DNA of 14,385 nucleotides from Candidatus Poribacteria bacterium (GTDB taxonomy: Bacteria > Poribacteria > WGA-4E > WGA-3G), in NCBI GenBank assembly GCA_028818995.1, contig JAPPMR010000807.1, forward strand, positions 1 through 14,385. The letters are read 5' to 3'. Positions 1 to 6,427 of the stretch are shown piece after piece. A model generated the notes under the pieces. It saw only the letters and a program-made list of their open reading frames with translations. It did not search any database and had not been told where the DNA came from. Position numbers and translations under genes: made by a program. Each line of letters opens with the position of its first letter. The first letter of the stretch is position 1.

Positions 1-2
1 CA

Positions 3-86
3 ATTTATGATCTTAAAGATAGCTTATTGGATGATTATTTACGACATCAACTCTCAAATCCTTCAATAATCTTCAAGACTGCGTAA
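3..86 (+). CDS. possible C-terminal tail of a gene cut by the window edge
   Basis: From base 3 an open frame runs into the window and stops at TAA (84-86), giving 27 residues that end in NPSIIFKTA. The residue mix (alternating charged and hydrophobic, for example DLKDSLLDDYLRH) looks like protein. The stretch is too short to assign a family, and a second + frame starting at base 1 is also open to about base 69. This is therefore only a plausible gene end. No hairpin terminator is obvious just after the stop. Confidence 0.25.
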   Translation: MYDLKDSLLDDYLRHQLSNPSIIFKTA

Positions 87-258
87 GTCCTGTTTAAAAA
101 TTAACTTGACAAACCAATATATTTATGTTGATATTATTATCACATAATTAAATAATGTTCGCAATATACGCAAAATTCTAAAGAACAAAGAGAAGAAAAA
201 ACAAAAAATCTGAAAATCACGTCACAATCCTTGTCCTGATTGACTTTTGCCACGCCAC

Positions 259-324
259 TGTGACGTGCAAAACGTCCTAAATGTGACGTGTAACGTCCTA
301 AATGTGACGTGCAAACGTCCTAAT
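259..324. repeat. three tandem copies of a 21-23-bp unit with internal inverted repeats
   Basis: Three adjacent units begin TGTGACGTG and end ACGTCCTAA (259-281, 282-302, 303-324). They differ mainly in the number of bases in the middle. Inside each unit GACGT is followed by ACGTC after 5, 3 and 4 bases, so every unit is a small palindrome. The inverted symmetry repeated about every two helical turns would suit an array of binding sites for a dimeric protein about 200 bp before a gene. It could equally be a plain short tandem repeat. Function is not known. Confidence 0.75.
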
Positions 325-418
325 TCAATGTGTAGATCGGGGAGGACGAAGCGAAACTTAACCGACAATATGCTTTGTACGAAAACTTTACACACACCCA
401 TAGACAAATAAACGCACT

Positions 419-441
419 TTTGACGTGATAAAATTCCTAAA
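419..441. repeat. diverged fourth copy of the GACGT repeat unit
   Basis: A 23-base stretch matches the first tandem unit at about 18 positions: it keeps TGACGTG and CCTAAA but has lost the right ACGTC arm. It ends seven bases before the -35 box of the protease promoter, in the place where a regulator site would be expected. The match was found by eye and its meaning is inferred. Confidence 0.4.
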
Positions 442-447
442 AAGGAT

Positions 448-477
448 TTGACACTTCTGGAACTAAAATGTTAGAAT
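448..477 (+). promoter_or_regulatory. sigma70-type promoter for the secreted protease
   Basis: A perfect -35 TTGACA (448-453) is followed after 18 bases by TAGAAT (472-477), one mismatch from the consensus -10. Transcription would start near 484, leaving a leader of about 45 bases with the ribosome site AAGGAG (519-524). Confidence 0.65.
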
Positions 478-529
478 TCTGAATAATTTACAAACGGATT
501 CATTTCGTTTAATATAATAAGGAGCAACC

Positions 530-1945
530 ATGAAACATATTTTTCTAAAAACATCCATCCTTTTACTGCTTTTTACATTTATTATAGCGAACGCTAATGC
601 AGCACACAACTGGACAGATCAGATTGCCGCCTTCAAACCGATGGTGGTGAATGTTGAAACCGCCTCCGAAGTCGTCTTTGAAACAGAATCAAAAGGCACA
701 AGTTTCGCCACTGGCTTCGTTGTTGATGCAGAACGTGGGATAATCGCAACAAATCGACATGTTACAGGTAGCAGCCCTGCCTATGTCAAAATCAATTTTC
801 ACGATGGCAGCTTCACCGAAGCAAATATCCTTTACTACGATCCGACACACGACTTTGGATTTTATAAAATTGATCCTGCTGAAGTTGATTTTGAACTGAA
901 AGCCGTTGAACTTGGCGAATGGGATAAACTCTCTCTCGGTGATGAACTACTGCTGATTGGCAACAACGAGAAAGAGGAATATTCCATCAAAGTTGGAACG
1001 ATTGCAAACCTTAATGTCAACAAAGGTGATAGACATTCAAGTTACATACATACTACATTTGACAGAACAGGCGGGTCAAGTGGTAGTCCTGTGTGGAACA
1101 CCGCGGGTGAGGTAATCGCTATCCATGCGCGTGGAACAGATACCTCCAGTTTTGAACTGCCCATTGATTATCTCATTGATGCGTTGGAATTAATTCAGAA
1201 CGAAATGTCGATTCAACGTGGCGAAATCGGTGTTGATTTGGAACTAATCTCTATTGGGGAAGCGATAAAACACTTTAATTTTCCGGAGACTTTACGCAAA
1301 GAGATTGGGCCTTCCAAAGCAGGAACACCAAAGGTTATTCAAATTGAGTCTATGGTGCCAAGGACTACTGGTGAAACCACTCTCCGTGCATCTGATATTA
1401 TCTATCGTATCAACGATGAACTTATCCGAGATGACCTATACACCTTTGACGCTATTCTGAATAAAAACGTCGGTAAAGAAGTAACCTTGGACATCTACCG
1501 TAACGGGGAAAACCTTAGCCTTAAAGTACCTGTGGAAAATTTAGAAAAAAAGAAGGTTCAAAGATTTGTGCGGTTCGGTGGTGCTGTGTTCCATGACATT
1601 ACACCCCAATTGCGTCGACTACTTTATCTTGAAGCTGACGGTGTTTATTTGCCTCATGCTGCAGCCGGCAGTAGTTTTTCGCGAGTCGGTGTACAAGAAC
1701 GAAACGGAAACTCAAAGGTGGTTATCCTCAATATAAATGGAAAACAAATTCGGAATCTGGACGATTTCATTGAGGCGTGTAAAACAATTACCGATGGACA
1801 ACACACCTTCGTTGTTGTCCGAGATTTCAACTTGTTTGACAGTTCACCTACACCAAAAAGTTTGACAGTCAATCTCAAATTCGGTCCATTGCAACAATTT
1901 GAATGGGATTCTGAGAAGTTAGATTGGGAAAAAGTGGTTCAATAA
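530..1945 (+). CDS. secreted HtrA/Deg-like serine protease (S1C) with PDZ-like repeats
   Basis: This is a 471-residue trypsin-fold serine protease of the HtrA/Deg type, probably periplasmic, where such enzymes degrade or refold damaged envelope proteins. Residues 1-24 form a signal peptide (hydrophobic LLLLFTFIIA, cleavage expected after ANA-24). The catalytic triad is visible: His77 in TNRHV, Asp108 in DPTHDFG and Ser184 in GGSSGSPV. The usual GNSGGP loop has become GSSGSP, a conservative change. A PDZ domain follows at about 230-335 (ASDIIYRINDELI, then DIYRNGE). A second, more degenerate PDZ-like segment lies at about 350-455 (VVILNINGKQI). The length fits the DegP/DegQ class. The ATG has AAGGAG five bases upstream. 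It is transcribed alone and converges with the next gene. It could also be a HhoA-like protease; the exact subtype cannot be fixed here. Confidence 0.88.
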   Translation: MKHIFLKTSILLLLFTFIIANANAAHNWTDQIAAFKPMVVNVETASEVVFETESKGTSFATGFVVDAERGIIATNRHVTGSSPAYVKINFHDGSFTEANILYYDPTHDFGFYKIDPAEVDFELKAVELGEWDKLSLGDELLLIGNNEKEEYSIKVGTIANLNVNKGDRHSSYIHTTFDRTGGSSGSPVWNTAGEVIAIHARGTDTSSFELPIDYLIDALELIQNEMSIQRGEIGVDLELISIGEAIKHFNFPETLRKEIGPSKAGTPKVIQIESMVPRTTGETTLRASDIIYRINDELIRDDLYTFDAILNKNVGKEVTLDIYRNGENLSLKVPVENLEKKKVQRFVRFGGAVFHDITPQLRRLLYLEADGVYLPHAAAGSSFSRVGVQERNGNSKVVILNINGKQIRNLDDFIEACKTITDGQHTFVVVRDFNLFDSSPTPKSLTVNLKFGPLQQFEWDSEKLDWEKVVQ

Positions 1946-1988
1946 GAAGGTTTAATGAACATCAAAAGGTTTCGTCTCTCGTTTGCCT

Positions 1989-2831
1989 TCAAAACCACAA
2001 TTCGGCAGAAATGAAATCCGAAGCGAACCGTTTTTCATAAATTCGGGCGTAATTTATATGGACATCAATAATTCGCACACCAGCACCACCGGTTAACGCA
2101 CCGTTTGAACTGCCGACTCGCATAGAAAAAAATGATGTCGGAGTCCATTCGGCACCGAAGTAAAATTCCGGTTCTGCATCTTCGGTAGAGAGCGCAACGT
2201 CTGCGGAAAATTGATAGGACTCATAACGGTAGATAGTGCCAAGTGTTATCCACTGAATACCGCGTCCGTCAAGGTTTTGCAATAGGCATCCGAATTTGAG
2301 TTCTGGACGTGGTTTAAAAAGCAATCCAATGTCATACGAGGTATGGTACCCGAAGAATTGATAATAATCGGAAGGATGGCGACGTTTGAATTTAAGGCTT
2401 AATCCTGCTGCAAAATATGCACCGAGTTGGCGCGCAAAACTGTAGTAATTAAAGTCAGGAACGCCACTTGGCACATCAAGAGCAATTTTGTTGCCCCAAT
2501 AAAGACTGTAGCCACGCCAACTATAGCCAACGCCTTTCGGGTCAAATCGGTAATAATGCCGATCATGAAACTTAGTGAGACCGAAAAGCTTAACACCCTG
2601 CCACTGAATCAATCCAGCAGGATTCCAAAAACCAGTAGTCGCGTCGTCAGCGACAGCCGTAAAGGCATTTCCCATCGCCAATGCTCGGGCACCGACATAA
2701 AGCGGACGCGCAGTTTCAAACGCAAATTCTGTCTGTCCCAAAACAGGTATTGCAATCAAGAAAAGAACGGCAGCGAAGAGGCACGCGATAGGTTTCTGAC
2801 CAAGATGTCCTAAAAACCTCGTTTCAGTCAT
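1989..2831 (-). CDS. PorV/PorQ-type outer-membrane beta-barrel protein
   Basis: This 280-residue protein resembles the PorV/PorQ (UPF0164-like) family of outer-membrane barrels. A signal peptide covers about residues 1-32 (hydrophobic AVLFLIAIPVLG, then QTEFAFE). The family hallmark follows at once: GARALAMGNAFTAVADDA and TGFWNPAGL. The rest alternates short aromatic-rich strands, and the chain ends in ELWF with a terminal Phe, the usual signal for insertion into the outer membrane. Family members include PorV, a shuttle for type IX secretion cargo, and PorQ, but nothing here shows which role applies. No other type IX genes are in view. The gene faces the protease, with 43 bases between the stops and no obvious hairpin there. 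The ribosome site before ATG 2831 is weak. Confidence 0.75.
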   Translation of the reverse strand: MTETRFLGHLGQKPIACLFAAVLFLIAIPVLGQTEFAFETARPLYVGARALAMGNAFTAVADDATTGFWNPAGLIQWQGVKLFGLTKFHDRHYYRFDPKGVGYSWRGYSLYWGNKIALDVPSGVPDFNYYSFARQLGAYFAAGLSLKFKRRHPSDYYQFFGYHTSYDIGLLFKPRPELKFGCLLQNLDGRGIQWITLGTIYRYESYQFSADVALSTEDAEPEFYFGAEWTPTSFFSMRVGSSNGALTGGAGVRIIDVHINYARIYEKRFASDFISAELWF

Positions 2832-2887
2832 CGTTATCTCGGTAATCGCTTTTAAACATCTGCATAAAATCTATCTCACGCTGCGAT

Positions 2888-2913
2888 GTAAACCCATTCC
2901 GTCATGGGTTTAC
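2888..2913. repeat. perfect 10-bp inverted repeat in the leader of the porV-like gene
   Basis: GTAAACCCAT (2888-2897) and its exact reverse complement ATGGGTTTAC (2904-2913) enclose six bases. It lies between the predicted transcription start (about 2986) and the start codon (2831), so the mRNA leader would carry this stem. No U-tract follows, so it is not a standard terminator. It could be a leader structure, an operator, or a copy of a dispersed repeat. Confidence 0.7.
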
Positions 2914-2992
2914 TGTCCGATGTTGGCATAGACTGCGTTTTTCTGCACCACTTTATTCCCAACACTAAAATTTAAAATTCAGGGCATGTTTT

Positions 2993-3021
2993 AGTATATT
3001 ATAAATGTGTATTGCTGTCAA
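2993..3021 (-). promoter_or_regulatory. sigma70-type promoter for the porV-like gene
   Basis: On the - strand TTGACA (3021-3016) is followed after 17 bases by TATACT (2998-2993), close to the ideal. The start would be near 2986, giving an unusually long leader of about 155 bases to ATG 2831 that includes the 10-bp hairpin. Confidence 0.65.
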
Positions 3022-3126
3022 GAACATGTTAGTACAGACCAGGGTTATTTAGTTTTCAATATTTTTGATGGTTTTTTGCTATGACGTTAATTTGTGTGTT
3101 GCCATCTTGTCCGTGTCTTTAGTCCC

Positions 3127-3201
3127 GCTGAATCATGTAGAATCATGCAGAATACCATACGCGTATTCTGCCAAGCGCATTCTACCAAAGGCATTCATAG
3201 C
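3127..3201. repeat. stepped imperfect palindrome with periodic arms
   Basis: The core is GCAGAATAC (3147-3155) and its exact complement GTATTCTGC (3163-3171) around seven bases. Moving out, GTAGAAT (3137-3143) pairs with ATTCTAC (3179-3185), and GCTGAAT (3127-3133) pairs with ATTC plus TAGC (3193-3201) with small mismatches. The left half is a near-tandem repeat of period 10 (GCTGAATCAT, GTAGAATCAT, then GCAGAATACC). The right half has period 14. The whole could fold into a long hairpin with regular internal loops. It may be a miniature or REP-like repeat; no terminal duplication was identified. Confidence 0.6.
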
Positions 3202-3399
3202 GTTGATTTGGTAGGGACGATATGTTTATATGACAATACCTAATATTTGTGAAAATAACAAAAACAATTAGTTAGCTGGCACAAGTCGTTATAGTAGTTT
3301 CAACCTTCTGTCAAATATCTCTTCCTGTAGGAGCGACCTATCTAAAATATTAAGAAAAACCTAAAAACTAAATGGCTCTGTGCTAAAAAGAGAAATAAG

Positions 3400-3429
3400 T
3401 TGACACTTTCGGACTGTTTAAGGTATCCT
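3400..3429 (+). promoter_or_regulatory. promoter for livG-livF-lgt
   Basis: A perfect -35 TTGACA (3400-3405) is followed after 18 bases by TATCCT (3424-3429), a moderate -10; TATAAA at 3429-3434 is an alternative at poor spacing. Transcription would start near 3436, about 25 bases before the preferred ATG at 3461. The -35 region resembles that of the protease promoter beyond the hexamer. Confidence 0.5.
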
Positions 3430-3449
3430 ATAAATGAAATGATTTGATC

Positions 3450-3454
3450 GGGAG
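3450..3454 (+). promoter_or_regulatory. ribosome binding site that decides the livG start
   Basis: GGGAG (3450-3454) directly abuts an ATG at 3455 and cannot serve it. The in-frame ATG at 3461 has six bases of spacing, so translation most likely begins there. Confidence 0.6.
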
Positions 3455-3460
3455 ATGAAG

Positions 3461-4243
3461 ATGGCAGATCAACCTATAAACATCCTTGAAACACGGGAAT
3501 TGAGCCGACACTATGGCGGTGTTATAGCATTATCGAAAGTTACAATTCAGGTGCGTGCTGGACAAATTTCCAGTTTAATAGGCCCAAACGGTGCGGGGAA
3601 AACAACACTGTTCAACTGTGTCACCGGATTAGATAAACCCACGTTGGGTAGGGTTAATTTTTTGGGGAAACAAATTACAGGTTTACGCCCAGATGAGGTT
3701 ACAGGACTTGGGGTTGCCAGGACGTTTCAGAATATTAGACTTTTTACTGAACTAACGGTGCTGGATAACGTCAAAATTGGCAGACACCCGCGTACCTCTG
3801 CTACCTTTGTAGGCGCGGTATTCCGAACCAAGAGACAACAACAAGAAGAAAACGGAATTAAAGAATACGCCGAGGAGATGCTAAAATTTGTCGGATTAGC
3901 AGACGTTAGTAATCAGACAGCAGGAAATCTATCCTATGGAGACCAACGCCGCGTTGAGATCGCCAGAGCCATGGCGACAAAACCTTTACTTCTTCTCCTT
4001 GACGAACCCGCTGCAGGCATGAATCCACAAGAAACACGCGATCTTATTTCCCTGATTTATACCATCCGCGAACGGGGAATCTCTGTCCTACTGATTGAAC
4101 ATGATATGAAAGTGGTGATGCAGATCTCCGATTGGGTTACTGTGTTGGACCATGGCGAAAAAATTAGCGAGGGGCAACCCGTAGATGTGCAAAACGATGA
4201 ACGTGTTATCGCAGCATATTTAGGAACATCTGATGATGCTTGA
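3461..4243 (+). CDS. livG: branched-chain amino-acid-type ABC transporter ATPase LivG
   Basis: This is a cytoplasmic ATPase of the LivG family (260 residues from ATG 3461; 262 from ATG 3455). It would power uptake of leucine, isoleucine and valine, or of a related substrate such as urea or amides, through LivH/LivM-type permeases. All ABC motifs are present (numbered from ATG 3455): Walker A GPNGAGKTT at 43-51, Q-loop Gln92, the family-typical ARTFQNIRLF, signature LSYGD at 159-163, Walker B LLLLDEP with Asp183-Glu184, and switch His216 in EHDM. The ending AAYLG is also typical. It overlaps livF by 11 bases, which implies coupled translation. The permease and binding-protein genes normally found alongside are not in this window, so the substrate cannot be inferred. 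Confidence 0.88.
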   Translation: MADQPINILETRELSRHYGGVIALSKVTIQVRAGQISSLIGPNGAGKTTLFNCVTGLDKPTLGRVNFLGKQITGLRPDEVTGLGVARTFQNIRLFTELTVLDNVKIGRHPRTSATFVGAVFRTKRQQQEENGIKEYAEEMLKFVGLADVSNQTAGNLSYGDQRRVEIARAMATKPLLLLLDEPAAGMNPQETRDLISLIYTIRERGISVLLIEHDMKVVMQISDWVTVLDHGEKISEGQPVDVQNDERVIAAYLGTSDDA

Positions 4244-4940
4244 ACTTAAGAACATTCATACGTATTATGGAAATATCCGCGCGGTGCGCGGGATTTCAAT
4301 TGAGGTTAACGCTGGCGAAAAGGTGTGTATGATTGGCGCAAATGGTGCGGGCAAATCTACCACACTCATGACCGTTTCTGGTGTTCACGTACCGGCAGAA
4401 GGCACTATACATTTTGAAGGTGAAGATATTACAACAACTTCAGCAGAGCATCGAGTCGCCCTCGGTATTTCTCAGGTGCCTGAAGGCCGTCTGATTTTCC
4501 CAGATATGACTGTGCTCGAAAACCTTGAACTTGGTGCCTACATACGAAACGATTCGGCAGGTATAAGGTCCGACTTAAACAGGATTTTCGATTATTTTCC
4601 TGTGTTGGCGGAGCGACGGAAACAGCGAGGCGGCAGCCTTAGCGGCGGTGAGCAACAAATGTTAGCAATTGGTCGTTCACTTATGTCAAATCCAAGACTT
4701 CTACTTTTGGATGAACCTTCTTTAGGGCTTGCCCCGTTGATTGTCAAACAAATTTTTGAAATCATTCAACAAATTAATGAAGAGGGGACAACAATTCTTT
4801 TAGTTGAACAGAATGCGCAACTTGCTTTGAACGTAACAAATAGAGGGTATGTGATGGAAACAGGTGAAATAACAATTGAAGGTGCTTCTACCGATCTCTT
4901 GGCAGATGAGCGGGTGCGGCAAGCGTATCTTGGAGAATAA
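4233..4940 (+). CDS. livF: branched-chain amino-acid-type ABC transporter ATPase LivF
   Basis: This is the second ATPase of the same importer, 235 residues, the normal LivF length. Motifs: Walker A GANGAGKST at 35-43, the LivF-typical PEGRLIFPDMTVLENLELGAY at about 83-103, signature LSGGEQQML from 136, Walker B LLLLDEPSLGLAP with Asp160-Glu161, and the LivF-type VEQN in place of the His switch seen in LivG. The chain ends QAYLGE. The start ATG 4233 lies inside the end of livG, with AGGAA just before it; ATG 4236 is an equal alternative. LivF and LivG are expected to pair as a heterodimer on the membrane permeases. lgt follows after five bases. Confidence 0.88.
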   Translation: MMLELKNIHTYYGNIRAVRGISIEVNAGEKVCMIGANGAGKSTTLMTVSGVHVPAEGTIHFEGEDITTTSAEHRVALGISQVPEGRLIFPDMTVLENLELGAYIRNDSAGIRSDLNRIFDYFPVLAERRKQRGGSLSGGEQQMLAIGRSLMSNPRLLLLDEPSLGLAPLIVKQIFEIIQQINEEGTTILLVEQNAQLALNVTNRGYVMETGEITIEGASTDLLADERVRQAYLGE

Positions 4941-4945
4941 TATAG

Positions 4946-5797
4946 ATGCATCCCACGCTTATTGATTTGGGAACGATCTTTTCTATTCCCATCGGTATCC
5001 ATAGTTACGGTGTGATGTTAGCCACTGCATTCATTACATGTAGTGTGATGATACAACGTGAATTGAATCGTAGGGGTTTTCAAGGAGAAGTAGCTACAGC
5101 TATCGTCGCCGCGGGTGCTATTGGTGGGATACTCGGCGCAAAAATCTATTATGTGCTGTTCATTGTAGAACACTTTTCAATAAGCGATCTCTTTAGTCCG
5201 GCCGGATTAGTCTGGTATGGTGGATTAATCGGTGGCAGTGCGACAATTAGTTGGGTTATCCATCGTTCACCTAATCCTTTTCTGCCGACTGTTGACGTTA
5301 TCGGACCGCTCCTATTACTTGGGTATGGTATTGGACGCATTGGGTGCTTGCTTGCAGGTGATGGCGATTACGGACCACCTTCTGATGTGCCGTGGGCAAT
5401 GGCATTTCCAAAGGGCACTGTGCCAACAGACGTCCCTGTTCACCCAACACCTATTTATGAGACCCTGATTTCGTTTACGTTCTTCGGTATCCTCTGGTCA
5501 CAACGCAAAAAATTTACGGCAATCCCAGGGTTACTCTTTGGTACAAGTCTTGTCATGCTTGCCGTGGAGAGATTTATCGTAGAATTTTGGAGGCTCACAC
5601 CGCGTGTGTTTCCAGAATCACCGTCCTTGTCGTGGTTCACATCACCGCAACTTGTTAGTATTATCCTGTTCTGTTTTGGAATCTATTTTATGGTGTGGAT
5701 GTCCAAGCGACCAAGAGTGAAGGTGGGTATTGAATCCGAAACTCCAGAACCTGAAACAGTAGCACCACGCCCGCAAAAACGTAGACGAAGAAGATAA
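4946..5797 (+). CDS. lgt: prolipoprotein diacylglyceryl transferase
   Basis: Lgt transfers a diacylglyceryl group from phosphatidylglycerol to the lipobox cysteine of prolipoproteins, the first step of lipoprotein maturation in the inner membrane. The 283-residue protein has about seven hydrophobic segments. It carries the recognisable blocks IHSYGVM (residues 18-24), YGGLIGG (91-97), GRIGCLLAGDGDYG (130-143), HPTPIYE (166-172) and ERFIVEFWR (208-216). Arg131 and Arg209 match the two arginines known to be essential in the E. coli enzyme. Two positions differ from E. coli: His103 of the HGGL block is Tyr91 here, and the GRxGNF..E signature reads GRIGCL..D. The C-terminus carries an extra hydrophilic tail ending in KRRRRR, likely cytoplasmic. 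It is the last gene of the liv operon and converges with the GIY-YIG gene. Confidence 0.85.
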   Translation: MHPTLIDLGTIFSIPIGIHSYGVMLATAFITCSVMIQRELNRRGFQGEVATAIVAAGAIGGILGAKIYYVLFIVEHFSISDLFSPAGLVWYGGLIGGSATISWVIHRSPNPFLPTVDVIGPLLLLGYGIGRIGCLLAGDGDYGPPSDVPWAMAFPKGTVPTDVPVHPTPIYETLISFTFFGILWSQRKKFTAIPGLLFGTSLVMLAVERFIVEFWRLTPRVFPESPSLSWFTSPQLVSIILFCFGIYFMVWMSKRPRVKVGIESETPEPETVAPRPQKRRRRR

Positions 5798-5808
5798 GTT
5801 AGCTTGGC

Positions 5809-5836
5809 TATCAGTTGTCAGTAATCGGTTATCAGT
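5809..5836. repeat. heptanucleotide short tandem repeat after lgt
   Basis: Four successive 7-base units read TATCAGT, TGTCAGT, AATCGGT and TATCAGT. Heptads of this style (CAGTTATCAGT-like) are widespread between genes in cyanobacteria and other large genomes. It starts 11 bases after the lgt stop. It is too imperfect for slippage-based phase variation and has no known role. Confidence 0.7.
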
Positions 5837-5859
5837 TAAAAAATGTAGTTTATTCTAAA

Positions 5860-5978
5860 TTTCAGAGTTTTCAGAGTAAAGTGCAAAATGGCTGCTTTCT
5901 GACACATGCCGAAAATCCTTATCAAGATTGACCTCGATAACAATTTTGTTGAATAAATTTTTCAGAGGACTCTGAAAA
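5860..5978. repeat. CAGAG repeats and inverted repeat in the convergent lgt/GIY-YIG spacer
   Basis: TTTCAGAG (5860-5867) and TTTTCAGAG (5868-5876) stand in tandem. A third TTTTCAGAG (5959-5967) is followed after two bases by its reverse complement CTCTGAAAA (5970-5978). The last pair forms a tight palindrome between two converging operons and could act as a bidirectional transcription end. It has a short loop and no strong U-tract on either strand, so a terminator role is uncertain. The tandem copies could pair with the same right arm. Confidence 0.45.
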
Positions 5979-6007
5979 TGAAAAGCAATGTTTTAGTTGA
6001 ATTCACG

Positions 6008-6376
6008 TTATTCTAACTTATTTTTATTTGTTTTCGGTTGCCATGCACGGATTAATTCCGTTTCCAATAGTACCGTTTCCTTGGCATCTTCTGTAAATTC
6101 TACCGCAAATTGCACGATTCCCCGAAACAACCGAAGCTGCGAATGCAATTCAGGATTAGTCGCTCTATCGTAATGCTGCAACAATCGCCGCCGCACACAA
6201 GTTGTTGACTCCCCAACATAGACACACTCATTTCTCCCTTCCGTCCCAGTTTTTCGCCATAATACATACACACCGCTCTGTCCAGTCGGTAATTTCTGAA
6301 TCTCTTCGCGCGTAAAAGGACGTAGGTTGCGCTTTAGTTGATACTGCAAGACATAAGGAGTAGTGGTGTCACGCAT
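6008..6376 (-). CDS. small stand-alone GIY-YIG nuclease
   Basis: This 122-residue protein is almost wholly one GIY-YIG nuclease domain. The landmarks are in the right order and spacing: GVY at 35-37, YVG at 53-55, the arginines of CVRRRLLQHY at 60-69 (Arg62-64, with His68), and LLETELIRAWQPKTN at 103-117 with the metal-binding Glu105 and closing Asn117. This family cuts one DNA strand at a time; members include UvrC N-domains, homing nucleases and type II restriction enzymes such as Eco29kI and Hpy188I. No DNA-recognition domain is attached, only about 30 extra N-terminal residues. It is the last gene of the methylase operon, 51 bases after the methylase stop, so a defence-linked nuclease role is likely but inferred. 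The ATG has no strong ribosome site. A repair-like UvrC/SLX1-type stray gene is the alternative. Confidence 0.8.
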   Translation of the reverse strand: MRDTTTPYVLQYQLKRNLRPFTREEIQKLPTGQSGVYVLWRKTGTEGRNECVYVGESTTCVRRRLLQHYDRATNPELHSQLRLFRGIVQFAVEFTEDAKETVLLETELIRAWQPKTNKNKLE

Positions 6377-6398
6377 GAGACAGCATCCATTAGTTTGT

Positions 6399-6427
6399 GA
6401 ACGGCAAACGGAGTTTTTCTGCCGCTC
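6399..6427 (-). other. hairpin in the methylase/GIY-YIG gap
   Basis: On the transcribed strand GAGCGGCA begins directly after the methylase stop codon and pairs with TGCCGTTC (one G-U pair) across 13 bases. No U-run follows, so it should not end transcription. It could be an mRNA processing or stability element before the weakly served GIY-YIG start. The pairing is seen by eye only. Confidence 0.35.

Larger units (their letters stand above)
87..529. other. intergenic region upstream of the secreted protease
   Basis: About 440 bases hold no convincing gene. It is AT-rich up to about 215. It then contains the GACGT-based tandem repeat (259-324), a diverged further copy (419-441) and the protease promoter (448-477). 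A second TTGACA occurs at 106-111 but has no good -10 box at 16-18 bases. A short - strand open frame across the repeat (222-407) is just the repeat translated and is not taken as a gene. Confidence 0.6.
2832..3454. other. long divergent intergenic region between the porV-like gene and livG
   Basis: About 620 bases hold no supportable gene. It contains promoters for both flanking genes (2993-3021 leftward, 3400-3429 rightward), a 10-bp hairpin inside the leftward leader (2888-2913) and a large stepped palindrome (3127-3201). The remaining sequence is AT-rich and nothing else is recognised in it. Confidence 0.6.

Noticed and set aside
106..137. TTGACA with TATTAT downstream as a promoter
   Set aside because: The spacing is 20 bases, and at 17 the -10 matches poorly. 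The promoter at 448-477 is much better placed.
222..407. 61-residue - strand open frame containing LHVTFRT twice
   Set aside because: It is only the translation of the GACGT tandem repeat, with no ribosome site or family resemblance.
2427..2813. 128-residue + strand open frame inside the porV-like gene
   Set aside because: It lies antisense to a well-supported barrel protein, and its basic, low-complexity content is typical of a shadow frame.
3325..3345. CTGTAGGAGCGACCT resembling a REP-type half site
   Set aside because: No matching inverted partner lies nearby, so it cannot be called a repeat from this window alone.
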